Under the pieces are notes generated by a model that made no database searches, was not told where the DNA came from, and saw only the letters and a list, made by a program, of their open reading frames with translations. The position numbers and the translations under genes were made by a program. Below are positions 1 through 8,161 of a stretch of DNA of 64,000 bases, piece after piece (position 1 is the stretch's first letter; each line of letters opens with the position of its first letter). The stretch is taken from contig QHYZ01000053.1 of NCBI GenBank assembly GCA_003225295.1, positions 1 through 64,000 of the forward strand. The letters run 5' to 3'. The stretch is from Acidobacteriota bacterium (GTDB taxonomy: Bacteria > Acidobacteriota > Terriglobia > Acidiferrales > UBA7541).

Positions 1-1
1 C

Positions 2-271
2 GCCAGCTCGAAGACTTGCAGCCAGTGCGGCTACGTAATGGAAGTCCTGCCGCTGAGCGTGCGGGAGTGGACGTGCCCGGCGTGCCAAACCACGCACGAC
101 CGCGACGTGAACGCAGCGATCAACCTGAAACAAAATACCGTGGGCTACACGGGAATCAACGCCTGGGGACAGGAAGGCTCTGGCTTGGCTGGCACAGCAG
201 GTGAAACCGGCCTGGTCGAACCAGGAACTTTGCCGTGGGTGAATACTCATTTTCACTCACAAGAAAGATAG
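2..271 (+). pseudogene. C-terminal tail of an IS200/IS605-type TnpB (OrfB) transposase, cut by the window edge
   Basis: The frame is open from the first bases of the window, so the N-terminal part lies outside. The visible 89 residues hold the C-terminal zinc ribbon of TnpB: a CSQC pair, then a CPAC pair, followed by the HDRDVNAAINL segment that carries the last RuvC aspartate. TnpB is an RNA-guided nuclease that helps IS200/IS605 elements persist. After the ribbon the protein runs on for about 45 poorly conserved residues and stops at 269-271. Whether the upstream part is intact cannot be judged here. No hairpin typical of the right end of such an element is obvious just downstream, although related hairpins occur at 16319 and 48897. 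Confidence 0.8.
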
Positions 272-294
272 CAGCAAGGCTTCCGGCAAAGAAG

Positions 295-933
295 CTAGGG
301 GACGATGATGCGGGAATCTTCGCGTTTGAGTTCGGGAGCTTGCGGGAACTGGCCGCGAAGGAAGGCGATGAAGCGGCGTGAGCGTGGGCGGCCGTTGGTG
401 CGCAGCAAACCCATCCGATAGAGAAAAACCAGCAGATAGAAAAGTTCGGAGTCCTTGATGGCGGCGGAGTTGGCGCGTTCGGCTTGCTGTTTTTTGACTT
501 CGGAAATGAAAGCCACCAATCCCGCATAGAGTTCGCGCGGGAGCGGTGCGTCCGGCGGTTTTTCGTAGATGATGCCGGAGCTCAGTGTCTTGTAGGTCTG
601 GGCGAGGGCCTGGATGGCGGCGAGGACGTCGGCGTCCACGGTGGCGGGCTGAAGGGTGCAGAACTTAGCGATGGAGAAGGCCAGCGCCGCCATGAGTTGC
701 TGCTGGGTGTAGACGATATCGTCGGGAATTTTCTGGTCGAGCAACGGAGTATCCGCCGGTAGTGAGCGGTGGTGCCCTTCGTAGCGGTGTGCGGCCAGCA
801 GATAGGCGCAATCGGAGGGGCAATCGATAGTAACCTCGCGCTCGGTGCCGCAGCAAACCGCGCAGATCGTTTCGCCCTTGGCGGGGCAGAAGCGAGCAGC
901 TTTGCGCTTTTCACAGATCGGACAGGACACCAA
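295..933 (-). CDS. Cysteine-rich hypothetical protein (putative zinc binder)
   Basis: A 212-residue soluble protein of unknown function. The first 45 residues hold a dense cysteine pattern (CPIC near residue 4, FCPAKG, CAVCC, CPSDC), which suggests one or two structural zinc sites. The rest is predicted helical, with no signal peptide or membrane segment seen. It is read in the same direction as the export operon upstream (permease stop at 1008, 74 bases away) and could be its last gene, but the gap also allows its own promoter. I do not recognise a named family. Confidence 0.7.
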   Translation of the reverse strand: MVSCPICEKRKAARFCPAKGETICAVCCGTEREVTIDCPSDCAYLLAAHRYEGHHRSLPADTPLLDQKIPDDIVYTQQQLMAALAFSIAKFCTLQPATVDADVLAAIQALAQTYKTLSSGIIYEKPPDAPLPRELYAGLVAFISEVKKQQAERANSAAIKDSELFYLLVFLYRMGLLRTNGRPRSRRFIAFLRGQFPQAPELKREDSRIIVP

Positions 934-1007
934 GTCTCCTTAGGCGCGAGAATAATTCAGCAGAATACGCTGCGCCGCCGCAAAAGACAAAAAGCGAGCG
1001 CGCAGGC

Positions 1008-2129
1008 TCAGGCCATGATGACTTTGTTCTGGAAGCGGCGGGCAGCGATGATCAGCAGAATGGTGCCGATAGCGAAGAGGGCGAGACCGTCGATCCAGAG
1101 GTGGGCGATGCCCGCCCCGCGAAGAATGATGCCGCGGGTGATGTTGATGTAATAGCTAGCAGGAATGAAATAGCTGATGACGTAGAAGACCGTGGGCATG
1201 GTCTCGCGCGGGAAGATGTAGCCCGAGAAGAAGATGCTGGGGAGAAAGGTTAGGAAGGCGAGTTGGATGGCCTGGGACTGGGTATTGGCTTTGCTGGAGA
1301 CGAGAATGCCGATAGAAAGCGAAACAAAAAGATAGGGAAGAGAGAGGAAGGCGAGAAGTACAACACTGCCGTGAATGGGAACCTGAAAGACAAAGCGCAT
1401 GAAGGAGAGAATCAGAGACAATTCGGAAAAACCGATCGCCAGATAGGGAAGGAGCTTGCCGAGGAGAAGACCCATGGGGCGGACCGGCGTGACGAACAAC
1501 TGTTCGAGCGTGCCCCGCTCTTTTTCTCGGACGATGGAGAAGGCGGTGAGGAAAGTGGTGACGTTAAGCAGGAGAATGGCGGTCAAGCCGGGCAAGAGGA
1601 AATTCGGAGAACGGGAGTCCGGGTTGAAGAGCAGTTTAGGACGGATATCGACGGCCAAGGTGGAACGATCCTCGAGAACGCGACGAAGGGATTCATCAAG
1701 ACCGATGGCCGTGGTCACATTGATGGCCTGGCCGGCGACTGAGGAGTCCGAGCCGTCGATGAGCACGAGGACCTGGGCACTCATGTTGTGGAGGAGGCGG
1801 TCAGAATAATCCACCGGAATCTTGATGCCGACGCGGGCCTTTCCCGCAATGATGGCATCGTTGAGATCCTGATCGTTGCCGACGTAGCGCCAGATGTGAA
1901 AAGTGTCGGAATTTTTCAGGCGGTCGATGAGTTCACGGCTTTCGCGGCGAGCGTCGGCGTTGTAAACGACCGTGTTGACCTGTCGGATGTTGGTGTCAAT
2001 GCCGAAACCAAGCACCACCATTTGCAGCAGGGGAATGACCAGAGAGAAAAAAAGAGTTGCGGGGTCGCGGCGGACGTGCAGGACTTCCTTGTAAAAGACA
2101 GCACCGAAACCGCGAAAGAAGTTACGCAC
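1008..2129 (-). CDS. ABC-2 type transporter permease (YbhS/YbhR/YhhJ-like)
   Basis: Membrane subunit of a drug- or metabolite-export ABC transporter. The chosen GTG start at 2129 gives 373 residues beginning VRNFFRGFGAVFYKEVLHVRR, the usual opening of this family (a KE-h-RD motif before the first membrane helix). It overlaps the ATPase stop codon by 8 bases, a sign of translational coupling. One membrane helix lies at about residues 25-45, then a large periplasmic domain, then five helices from about residue 185 to the end, including the motif EKERGTLEQLFVTP typical of ABC-2 permeases. A longer reading frame back to 2198 exists but would overlap the ATPase by 77 bases and adds a non-conserved tail, so I reject it. 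Confidence 0.9.
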   Translation of the reverse strand: MRNFFRGFGAVFYKEVLHVRRDPATLFFSLVIPLLQMVVLGFGIDTNIRQVNTVVYNADARRESRELIDRLKNSDTFHIWRYVGNDQDLNDAIIAGKARVGIKIPVDYSDRLLHNMSAQVLVLIDGSDSSVAGQAINVTTAIGLDESLRRVLEDRSTLAVDIRPKLLFNPDSRSPNFLLPGLTAILLLNVTTFLTAFSIVREKERGTLEQLFVTPVRPMGLLLGKLLPYLAIGFSELSLILSFMRFVFQVPIHGSVVLLAFLSLPYLFVSLSIGILVSSKANTQSQAIQLAFLTFLPSIFFSGYIFPRETMPTVFYVISYFIPASYYINITRGIILRGAGIAHLWIDGLALFAIGTILLIIAARRFQNKVIMA

Positions 2130-3096
2130 GTGCGGTCTCGAGCATGGCTTGGTGCTTGCAGGTGAGCTCCACGAAGACGTCTTCGAGGCTGGGAGCAAGG
2201 GGACGAATTTCGGTGACGGCGATGCCGTTCTTTAGGAGCTGGTCGCCAAGATCGTCGAGATTGAAATGATCTTCGATGAGTGCATGGATGGATTGGCCGA
2301 AGATGGTGGCACTGCGGATGCCGGGAATCTGGCGCGCCAAACGGAGCGCGCGCGTGACTTCCGGCGTGGTGATTTCAACGCGCAGTGTGCCTTGCGGCTG
2401 AACGTCGGGGAGCTCGCGGAGCGAATTGGGCGTGCCGTCGGCAATCAGCTGGCCGTAATAAATGTAGGCTACGTGGCTGCAGCGCTCGGCTTCGTCCATG
2501 TAGTGAGTGGTGACGAAGAAGGTGATGCCATGACCGGAAAGCTCGAAGAGGAGATCCCAGAGTTGGCGGCGCGCGACCGGGTCGATGCCGGCGGTGGGCT
2601 CGTCGAGGAAAAGAAGGGCCGGCTCGTGCAACATGGCGCAGCCGAGGGCGAGGCGCTGCTTCCAGCCACCGGAAAGCTGCGCGGCCAGACGAGTCAGATA
2701 GGGTGCCAGGCCGTTGAGCTGAACAATTTCTTCGATGCGGCGCTTCAGGCGCGCGGGCTCCAGGCTGTAGATGCGGCCGTAAAACTGCAAGTTTTCCGCC
2801 ACCGTCAGATCGTAGTAGAGGCTGAAGTTTTGCGACATGTAGCCGATGCGCTCGCGGACGGATTCAGAATCTGCGCCGACGTCCACGCCTTCGACAAGGG
2901 CGGAGCCTCCGCTGAGTGGCAGAAGACCTGTGAGCATTTTGATGACGGTGGTTTTTCCGCTGCCGTTGGGGCCGAGGAAACCAAAGATTTCGCCCTTTTC
3001 GACACGAAAGCTGACGTCGTTGACGGCCGTGAAGTTGCCGAAGCGCCTAACCAGATGTTCGGCGGAGATAGCGGCTTCGGCTGGATTTTTCGCCAT
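2122..3096 (-). CDS. ABC transporter ATP-binding protein of a YbhF-like exporter
   Basis: 324-residue ATPase that powers the adjacent ABC-2 permease. Walker A is GPNGSGKTT (residues 42-50), the signature is LSGGWKQR (141-148), Walker B is LLFLDEPTAG (161-170), and a switch histidine follows in VTTHYMDEAERC. The C-terminal 90 residues form the accessory domain seen in drug-export ATPases, ending near LEDVFVELT. The gene starts 4 bases after the hlyD stop and overlaps the permease by 8 bases. Unlike E. coli YbhF, which carries two ATPase domains, this protein has one. The substrate cannot be read from the sequence. Confidence 0.93.
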   Translation of the reverse strand: MAKNPAEAAISAEHLVRRFGNFTAVNDVSFRVEKGEIFGFLGPNGSGKTTVIKMLTGLLPLSGGSALVEGVDVGADSESVRERIGYMSQNFSLYYDLTVAENLQFYGRIYSLEPARLKRRIEEIVQLNGLAPYLTRLAAQLSGGWKQRLALGCAMLHEPALLFLDEPTAGIDPVARRQLWDLLFELSGHGITFFVTTHYMDEAERCSHVAYIYYGQLIADGTPNSLRELPDVQPQGTLRVEITTPEVTRALRLARQIPGIRSATIFGQSIHALIEDHFNLDDLGDQLLKNGIAVTEIRPLAPSLEDVFVELTCKHQAMLETARA

Positions 3097-3100
3097 GGGC

Positions 3101-4198
3101 TCAATTTCCCGCTTTCAGCTTCACGTCGGCAGCCATGCCGGCAAGCACCTGGCCGCCAGGATCATGGATGCGAATCTTTACGCCAAAAACCTGGTGCACG
3201 CGTTCCTCGCGGGTCTGCACGTTGCGTGGCAGGAATTCAGCCTGCTGATTGATCTGTTCGAGGACCCCTTCGAAAACAGTTTTTGGAAAAGAGTCGACTC
3301 TGACTTCGGCCCTCTGGCCGAGCTTGAGGCGGCCATATTGGGTTTCGGGAATGTAGATGCGAACGTAGATTTGATCTTTCTCTAACAGCGTAGCGACGGG
3401 CGTATTCGGTGCGATGAGGTCGCCTGGGCGGACGTCGAGAACCTCGACGATCGCGGCGGACGGGGCGGTGACCCGGCGTTCGCGGAAGCGAGCCTGGTCG
3501 TAGGCGTAAGCCGCTTTGGCCAGGTCCACGTCTTCGCGGCGGTTGCCGCGCTCCAGTTTTTCCAGGTTTGCCAGCGCCTGATGGTAGTGCGCTTCGGCGG
3601 AGGCGATTTCCTCAAGACGGTAGCCGCGCTGAAGTTCGTCGAGCTTATGCCGGGCACTCTGTTGCTGCGCGACGGCGACTTTCCAATTGGCTTCGGCGGT
3701 GTCGCGCTGTTGCTTGGAGACGAGATCTTTTCTTGCGAGTGCGTCATAGCGGTCGAAATCCAGATGAGTACGGATTTCGTCGGCCTTCGCTCGATCGAGA
3801 TCGGCTTGTGCGGCGGCGATGTCTTCCTGGCGATAGCCATTCTTCTTCATCTCGTATTCGGCTTTGGCCTGGGCCGCGAGGGCTCGGGCTTCCGCGATCT
3901 CTTCGGGGCGGTAGCCGCGCCGGGCTTTTTCCGCGTTCGCCCGGGACTGCTCGAGGGAAGCTTGCAATTCTTTGTCGTCAAAGGTGATCAAGACTTGGCC
4001 CGGCTGGACCGAATCGCCCTCGCGGACCAGGACCTGGTCGATGCGGCCGCCGATTTTGGAACCGACGCGAATGTTGCGGGCTTCGACGGTACCGGAACCT
4101 TCGAGGGCCATGTCGCGTCGGAACCAGCCGGCACAGAGCCCAGTAGCGGCCAGCACGGCCGCAGCCACGAGGAGAATTAGGATGCGCTTGCGGTTCAT
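3101..4198 (-). CDS. HlyD-family periplasmic adaptor of the exporter (YbhG/YhiI-like)
   Basis: 365-residue membrane-fusion protein that should link the inner-membrane ABC exporter to the periplasm or an outer-membrane channel. Residues 5-25 are a membrane anchor. A biotinyl-lipoyl-like half (GGRIDQVLVREGDSVQPGQ, about 50-68) precedes a long coiled-coil hairpin and the matching second half near VTAPSAAIVEVLDVRPGD. The hairpin holds four copies of a motif close to GYRxEEIAxA, at about residues 95, 121, 192 and 218. The gene lies between tetR (4-base gap) and the ATPase (4-base gap), so the three are almost certainly one transcript. Confidence 0.92.
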   Translation of the reverse strand: MNRKRILILLVAAAVLAATGLCAGWFRRDMALEGSGTVEARNIRVGSKIGGRIDQVLVREGDSVQPGQVLITFDDKELQASLEQSRANAEKARRGYRPEEIAEARALAAQAKAEYEMKKNGYRQEDIAAAQADLDRAKADEIRTHLDFDRYDALARKDLVSKQQRDTAEANWKVAVAQQQSARHKLDELQRGYRLEEIASAEAHYHQALANLEKLERGNRREDVDLAKAAYAYDQARFRERRVTAPSAAIVEVLDVRPGDLIAPNTPVATLLEKDQIYVRIYIPETQYGRLKLGQRAEVRVDSFPKTVFEGVLEQINQQAEFLPRNVQTREERVHQVFGVKIRIHDPGGQVLAGMAADVKLKAGN

Positions 4199-4202
4199 GA
4201 AC

Positions 4203-4892
4203 CTAGTCTCCTGAGGCGAAGAAAGGGACCGGCAACGGCGCCGTCGAGTTCCCGCGAGGCGCCAAGCCGGACCACAGCAGGTTGAATGCGGTCTCCATCC
4301 GGGAGTGCAGAGTGGCGTCGCCGTAAAGCGACCAGATCAGAAGTGTGCCGAAAATAGTCTGACGAAAAACGTGGGCGATCTCCGCGGCTGGAAGGTCGTT
4401 GCGGATTTCGCCGCGATCCTGACCGAGCTGAATCATCTGGCTATGGAGGGCATGGACGCGTGTTTGCAGGTCCATCATGGCCTCGCGCACCGGAGTCGTT
4501 GAAAGATAGGCCTGCAGAAGCGCACGGATGATGGCGGGATTGCGAGTCGGTTCCTGGGTCATGCGCACACCGAGCGAACGCAAGAAGTCGGGCATGGGCT
4601 CGCCCGTGAGGCCGGCCAATTCGATGGCTGCTTCCAGCTTGCCGAGCTGCATTTCTCCAAACGCCAGCAGGATGTGGTCCTTGCTCGGGAAATAATTGAA
4701 AAAAGTGCCTTTACCGACGTCGGCGGCCTCCGTGATGTCCTCGACAGTCGTTTCGGCGAATCCCTTTTGAGCGAAAAGGTCCAGCGAGGCGCGGAAGAGA
4801 CGCTCGCGAATAGCGGCGCTGCGGCGCCGGCGCCGGTCGGAGCTGGAGGCTGAGAGATCAGTGCGGGGAGCGGGTTTTGATCGGCGGGCCAT
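4203..4892 (-). CDS. TetR-family transcriptional repressor, first gene of the export operon
   Basis: 229-residue regulator. An Arg-rich leader (residues 15-30) is followed by the TetR helix-turn-helix at about 30-75: LFAQKGFAETTVEDIT, then GKGTFFNYFPSKDHIL, a standard TetR recognition helix. The C-terminal 140 residues are the ligand-binding and dimer domain. I chose the ATG at 4892 because AGGA (4902-4905 read in reverse) is well spaced from it; a TTG at 4901 is also open. A near-palindrome at 4911-4925 overlaps the predicted -10 box, so self-repression of the whole operon is likely, by analogy with tetR-hlyD-ABC clusters. The inducer is unknown. Confidence 0.93.
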   Translation of the reverse strand: MARRSKPAPRTDLSASSSDRRRRRSAAIRERLFRASLDLFAQKGFAETTVEDITEAADVGKGTFFNYFPSKDHILLAFGEMQLGKLEAAIELAGLTGEPMPDFLRSLGVRMTQEPTRNPAIIRALLQAYLSTTPVREAMMDLQTRVHALHSQMIQLGQDRGEIRNDLPAAEIAHVFRQTIFGTLLIWSLYGDATLHSRMETAFNLLWSGLAPRGNSTAPLPVPFFASGD

Positions 4893-4910
4893 GATGACCA
4901 ATCCTCATAA

Positions 4911-4925
4911 ATGACTCTAGGTCAT
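4911..4925. promoter_or_regulatory. Candidate TetR operator
   Basis: ATGACTCTAGGTCAT is an almost perfect inverted repeat (arms ATGAC and GTCAT around TCTAG). It lies about 19 bases upstream of the tetR start and covers the predicted -10 box, the usual place for an autorepressor site. The operator role is inferred from position and symmetry. Confidence 0.6.
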
Positions 4926-4942
4926 ATTGTCCCCGGCGTCAA
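4914..4942 (-). promoter_or_regulatory. Sigma-70-like promoter of the tetR-hlyD-ABC operon
   Basis: On the minus strand, TTGACG (4942-4937) is followed after 17 bases by TAGAGT (4919-4914). The expected start of transcription is near 4907, giving a very short leader before the AGGA ribosome site. Confidence 0.55.
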
Positions 4943-5010
4943 GCCTAGACCTCTCCGGAGGCCTGACGGAGTTCGTTGCCAGGAGCGCCAGGTGGGAGCC
5001 ATAGAATTCG

Positions 5011-5036
5011 CACACCCCGGTTGGAGCCGGGGTGTG
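5011..5036. terminator. Strong hairpin, likely terminator of the SYLF gene
   Basis: CACACCCCGG and CCGGGGTGTG form a perfect 10-bp stem around a 6-base loop. It lies 29 bases downstream of the SYLF stop codon (minus strand) and upstream of the tetR promoter. The U-tract is weak on both strands, so termination efficiency is uncertain. Confidence 0.55.
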
Positions 5037-5064
5037 TTTGAGAGCAGCCCTGGTTTTCGAGCTA

Positions 5065-5781
5065 CTACTTGAGGGACTCGGGATCGGAGGTATTCTTCGG
5101 AGACTTCTGGTTTAGATAGGCAATCATTTTTTGGGCGGCGGGGGGAACGGCGACAGTACCCTTAAACACTATGGATTCTGCCTCGACTTTCTTGCCATAG
5201 ATGCGCTCGTTGGCGTCATGGTCCGGGCGAACCGTCGAGCCTTCTAGTGACAGGCCGGCGAAAAGGCCGCGGGCGCGGGAATAGCTCAAGACTTCGGCGC
5301 GCATCGTTACATCGGTGGATGCATTTGCCGTGCGCCCCTTGGGACCAGCGGCTGCCGAGGCGTCAGCGCCAAGCTTTACCTTGCTGCTCAAGATGGCACG
5401 AGCGCCACGCGGATTCATGACCAGCAAGACGAAATCCGTGGCCTGGCCTCCGAGTTGCAAGCCAATGCTGCCGCCTTCCAGTGCCATCATCGTGGGGGCG
5501 CTCCACGGGCCGGTGAAATGCTCACCGGTGCGGCAGGTCATCGCACCGCGACCGTAGCTGCCGCCGATAACAAACGCAGCCTTGAGCACCGACGGAAAGA
5601 CGATGAGACATTCGGCCTTATCGATCAGGTCTTGAGGAATGTCATCGGGGATGTCCATGACTTCTTTGATCACCTCCCCGCAATTCTCCAGACGTTCGGT
5701 TTCCTTCTTATCCCCCGCGGCCAAGAGCGGCAGCGCAACGAGCGCCAACGCCATTAGGGAAGAAATCATGCGCTTAATCAC
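5065..5781 (-). CDS. Exported SYLF (YSC84) domain lipid-binding protein
   Basis: 238 residues with a clear signal peptide (MIKRMISSLMALALVALPLLAA). The rest is the SYLF/YSC84 domain: AECLIVFPSVLKAAFVIGG, then GRGAMTCR, GGSIGLQLGGQATDFVLLVMN, and SYSRARGLFAGLSLEGS. In other organisms this domain binds phosphoinositides or other lipids; in bacteria its role is not settled. The start is GTG at 5781, preceded by GAGG at a good distance. It is monocistronic, divergent from the following dacB-like gene, and followed by a strong hairpin. Confidence 0.9.
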   Translation of the reverse strand: MIKRMISSLMALALVALPLLAAGDKKETERLENCGEVIKEVMDIPDDIPQDLIDKAECLIVFPSVLKAAFVIGGSYGRGAMTCRTGEHFTGPWSAPTMMALEGGSIGLQLGGQATDFVLLVMNPRGARAILSSKVKLGADASAAAGPKGRTANASTDVTMRAEVLSYSRARGLFAGLSLEGSTVRPDHDANERIYGKKVEAESIVFKGTVAVPPAAQKMIAYLNQKSPKNTSDPESLK

Positions 5782-5966
5782 TGTTCACCTCGTCGTAGTC
5801 TTCTGGGCTAGAGCCATCATAGGGTGCCCGCAGGCTGGGCGCAACCTGGGGACTTGGAAACGGGCCTCGAAGTGGGGTTTGTTCCGTGAATTGAGACGCG
5901 CCGGCGACAGATTGCGTTGCCTTTCGACTATACTTTTTGAGAGAACGACTTAGGCGCGAGTGAAAT

Positions 5967-7586
5967 ATGAGCATCGAGAAAATCCTGCAGCGATGTGCGG
6001 CCGTGACAGTGGCCAGCGCCTGGTGGACCCTCGGAACCGGCGTGCCACCGCTGCGTGCACAATCGAAAGCAAAGGCGGCGTCGGCGTGCTGTGGCGCAAA
6101 GAAACAGAGTGTGGCTTCGAGGAAGGCCATGGCCAGATTCGCGGCGCGCGTGGATGCGTTGCTGGGAGCAACGCCCGCCAGCAAGGGTGAGTGGGGACTG
6201 CTCATCGTGGATGCCGAGAGCGGCGAGACGCTGTACGAGCTGAACGCGGATAAGTATTTCGTCCCGGCTTCGAATATGAAGCTGTTCACCACGGCGCTGG
6301 CCCTGGCGAAACTAGGGCCGGAATACCGCTTCCACACCACGGTGGAAACGCGTGGTGCGATTTCGAGCGAGGGAGTGCTGGGTGGGGATCTCACGCTCGT
6401 GGGGCGTGGCGACCCGAATCTATCGAACAGAAAATTCCCCTATGAGCTGAAGGAGGAATTTGATGGTCTGCCGGAGAAGGCGCTCCTGGAGCTTGCCGAC
6501 GCGGTGGCGGCCAAGGGGGTCAAGGAAATTTCCGGAGATGTGATCGGTGACGACACCTATTTCCCGCGGGAGCGCTATCCGAATGGCTGGGAGATCGACG
6601 ACATGGTGTGGGAGTACGGCGCGGCCATTTCCGCAATCGTCGTGGACGACAACACCGTGGCGCTCACGCTCACGCCCGGCGAACAAGCGGGGAATCCCGT
6701 GCAGGCGGCGGTGACTCCCGCGACGCCGGATTTCACGGTCGAGAATGATGTAACCACTTCGGCCGCGGAGATGAAATCGGATTTGACGCTTACGCGCGAG
6801 CCGGGAGCGAATCTGGTCGTTGTGAAAGGCAGTCTGCCAGCGAAGAGCGCGCCTCGGAAACTGGTTCTGGCAATCGAAGAGCCGGCGCAGCATGCCGCGA
6901 CGCTATTGAAGCGGCTGCTGGAGGAGCGAGGAATCAAGGTGGGTGGAGTAGCGAGGGGACGCCACCAGCAGCAAGAAGTGGCCGGGGATCCGCTGGTTCT
7001 CGCGGAGCACGTTTCCGCGCCACTAGGTGACACCGTGAAACTGATCAACAAGATCAGCCAGAACCTGCACACGGAAATGCTGCTCCGGACGGTAGCGCGA
7101 CAAAACGGAGTGTGGACCACGGTGGACGAGCTGATGAGGGTTCCATCGGATTTCTACCTGGTGGCGGGAATCGCGCCGGGCGACGTGATTCAAACGGACG
7201 CCTCCGGATTGTCGCGGCACGATTTGGTGACCCCGCGGGCCATTGTGACCTTGTTGAGCTTTGCGCAGAAGCAACCCTGGTTCGGGCCGTATGCTGCGTC
7301 GCTGCCGGTGGCGGGAGTAGACGGCACGCTGGAAGACCGCATGAAAAATACACCGGCGGCGGGACGGATTCACGCCAAGACGGGCTCGGTGGAACACGTG
7401 AGGACGCTTTCAGGATTTGCAGACACGCCGGGCGGGCGGCGGGTGATCTTTTCATTCTTGAGCAATAATCAGGGCGGGAAGAGTCACGAAGCGGCGGATG
7501 CTTTGACCGGGCTGTGCGTGGCGATGCTTGAGGAGTTCAACGTGACGCCGCCGAAGCGCGGGTGGGAACACCAACACCCGCAGTGA
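5967..7586 (+). CDS. dacB: D-alanyl-D-alanine carboxypeptidase/endopeptidase (PBP4 family, S13)
   Basis: 539-residue exported penicillin-binding protein that trims peptidoglycan peptides or cleaves their cross-links. All three active-site motifs are visible: SNMK (Ser about 102, Lys 105) in PASNMKLFTTAL, SQN in KISQNLHTEM, and KTG in HAKTGSVEH near residue 470. The large insert between motifs 1 and 2 is typical of the S13 family. The N-terminus has a modest signal-like stretch (AAVTVASAWWTLGTGVPPLRAQ). A TATACT -10-like box lies at 5929-5934, without a convincing -35. The next gene begins 15 bases after the stop. Confidence 0.93.
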   Translation: MSIEKILQRCAAVTVASAWWTLGTGVPPLRAQSKAKAASACCGAKKQSVASRKAMARFAARVDALLGATPASKGEWGLLIVDAESGETLYELNADKYFVPASNMKLFTTALALAKLGPEYRFHTTVETRGAISSEGVLGGDLTLVGRGDPNLSNRKFPYELKEEFDGLPEKALLELADAVAAKGVKEISGDVIGDDTYFPRERYPNGWEIDDMVWEYGAAISAIVVDDNTVALTLTPGEQAGNPVQAAVTPATPDFTVENDVTTSAAEMKSDLTLTREPGANLVVVKGSLPAKSAPRKLVLAIEEPAQHAATLLKRLLEERGIKVGGVARGRHQQQEVAGDPLVLAEHVSAPLGDTVKLINKISQNLHTEMLLRTVARQNGVWTTVDELMRVPSDFYLVAGIAPGDVIQTDASGLSRHDLVTPRAIVTLLSFAQKQPWFGPYAASLPVAGVDGTLEDRMKNTPAAGRIHAKTGSVEHVRTLSGFADTPGGRRVIFSFLSNNQGGKSHEAADALTGLCVAMLEEFNVTPPKRGWEHQHPQ

Positions 7587-7601
7587 GACCGAGGATGGCA
7601 A

Positions 7602-8159
7602 ATGGGCGGAGCATTGGTGGTCACGGTGTTTGGCAGTTCGCGTCCGCACGAAGGGGACGCTGATTATGAAGAGGCGCGGATCCTTGGGCGGTCCTTGGCG
7701 AAACACGGTTTCTTTGTTTGCAGCGGCGGTTACGGCGGAGTGATGGAAGCGGTGTCCCGCGGCGCGAAGGAAGCCGGCGGGAAAACATTCGGGGTGACCG
7801 CGGAATTCTTTAAAGCCGCGAAGCTCAATGCTTGGATTGACGTCGAAGTGCGCAGGGAGTCATGGGAGGAGCGACTGTTTGAGCTAATCCGGCGCGCGGA
7901 TGGTTTTGTGGCCTGTAAAGGCGGGACGGGAACGCTGGTGGAGCTTGCCGTGGTGTGGGAGATGCTGAACAAGTCGGTGATGAGCGAGAAACCGTTCGCC
8001 GTGCTCGGAGACTTCTGGCAGCCGGTTTTGGATCGCGTGCGGGAAGTAGAATTGGGACACCCGGCGCCATGGGGCGAGGCCAACGGACGGCTGGTGTATA
8101 GGGCAACGTCACCGGACGACGTGGCAAATCATTTAACCATGAAGTTAAAGCAAGCATAA
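7602..8159 (+). CDS. LOG-family protein (TIGR00725-like putative nucleotide hydrolase)
   Basis: 185 residues with a Rossmann-like fold start (VTVFGSSRP), the SGGYGGVMEAVSRGAKEAGG segment, and the LOG motif near GGTGTLVEL with a downstream WEM. LOG proteins include cytokinin riboside phosphohydrolases and other nucleotide hydrolases. The usual PGGxGTxxE reads KGGTGTLVE here, so the proline is replaced by lysine while the catalytic Glu is kept. It lies 15 bases after dacB and 2 bases before mutS2, so the three genes are probably co-transcribed. The substrate is unknown. Confidence 0.88.
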   Translation: MGGALVVTVFGSSRPHEGDADYEEARILGRSLAKHGFFVCSGGYGGVMEAVSRGAKEAGGKTFGVTAEFFKAAKLNAWIDVEVRRESWEERLFELIRRADGFVACKGGTGTLVELAVVWEMLNKSVMSEKPFAVLGDFWQPVLDRVREVELGHPAPWGEANGRLVYRATSPDDVANHLTMKLKQA

Positions 8160-8161
8160 CG

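Noticed and set aside
2266-3252. 328-codon open frame antisense to the ABC ATPase
   Set aside because: Shadow of the ATPase gene, which has all motifs in order on the minus strand.
7602-8159. Loss of LOG catalytic function because PGG became KGG
   Set aside because: The catalytic Glu and Arg-containing helix are kept, and this substitution alone does not prove loss of activity.
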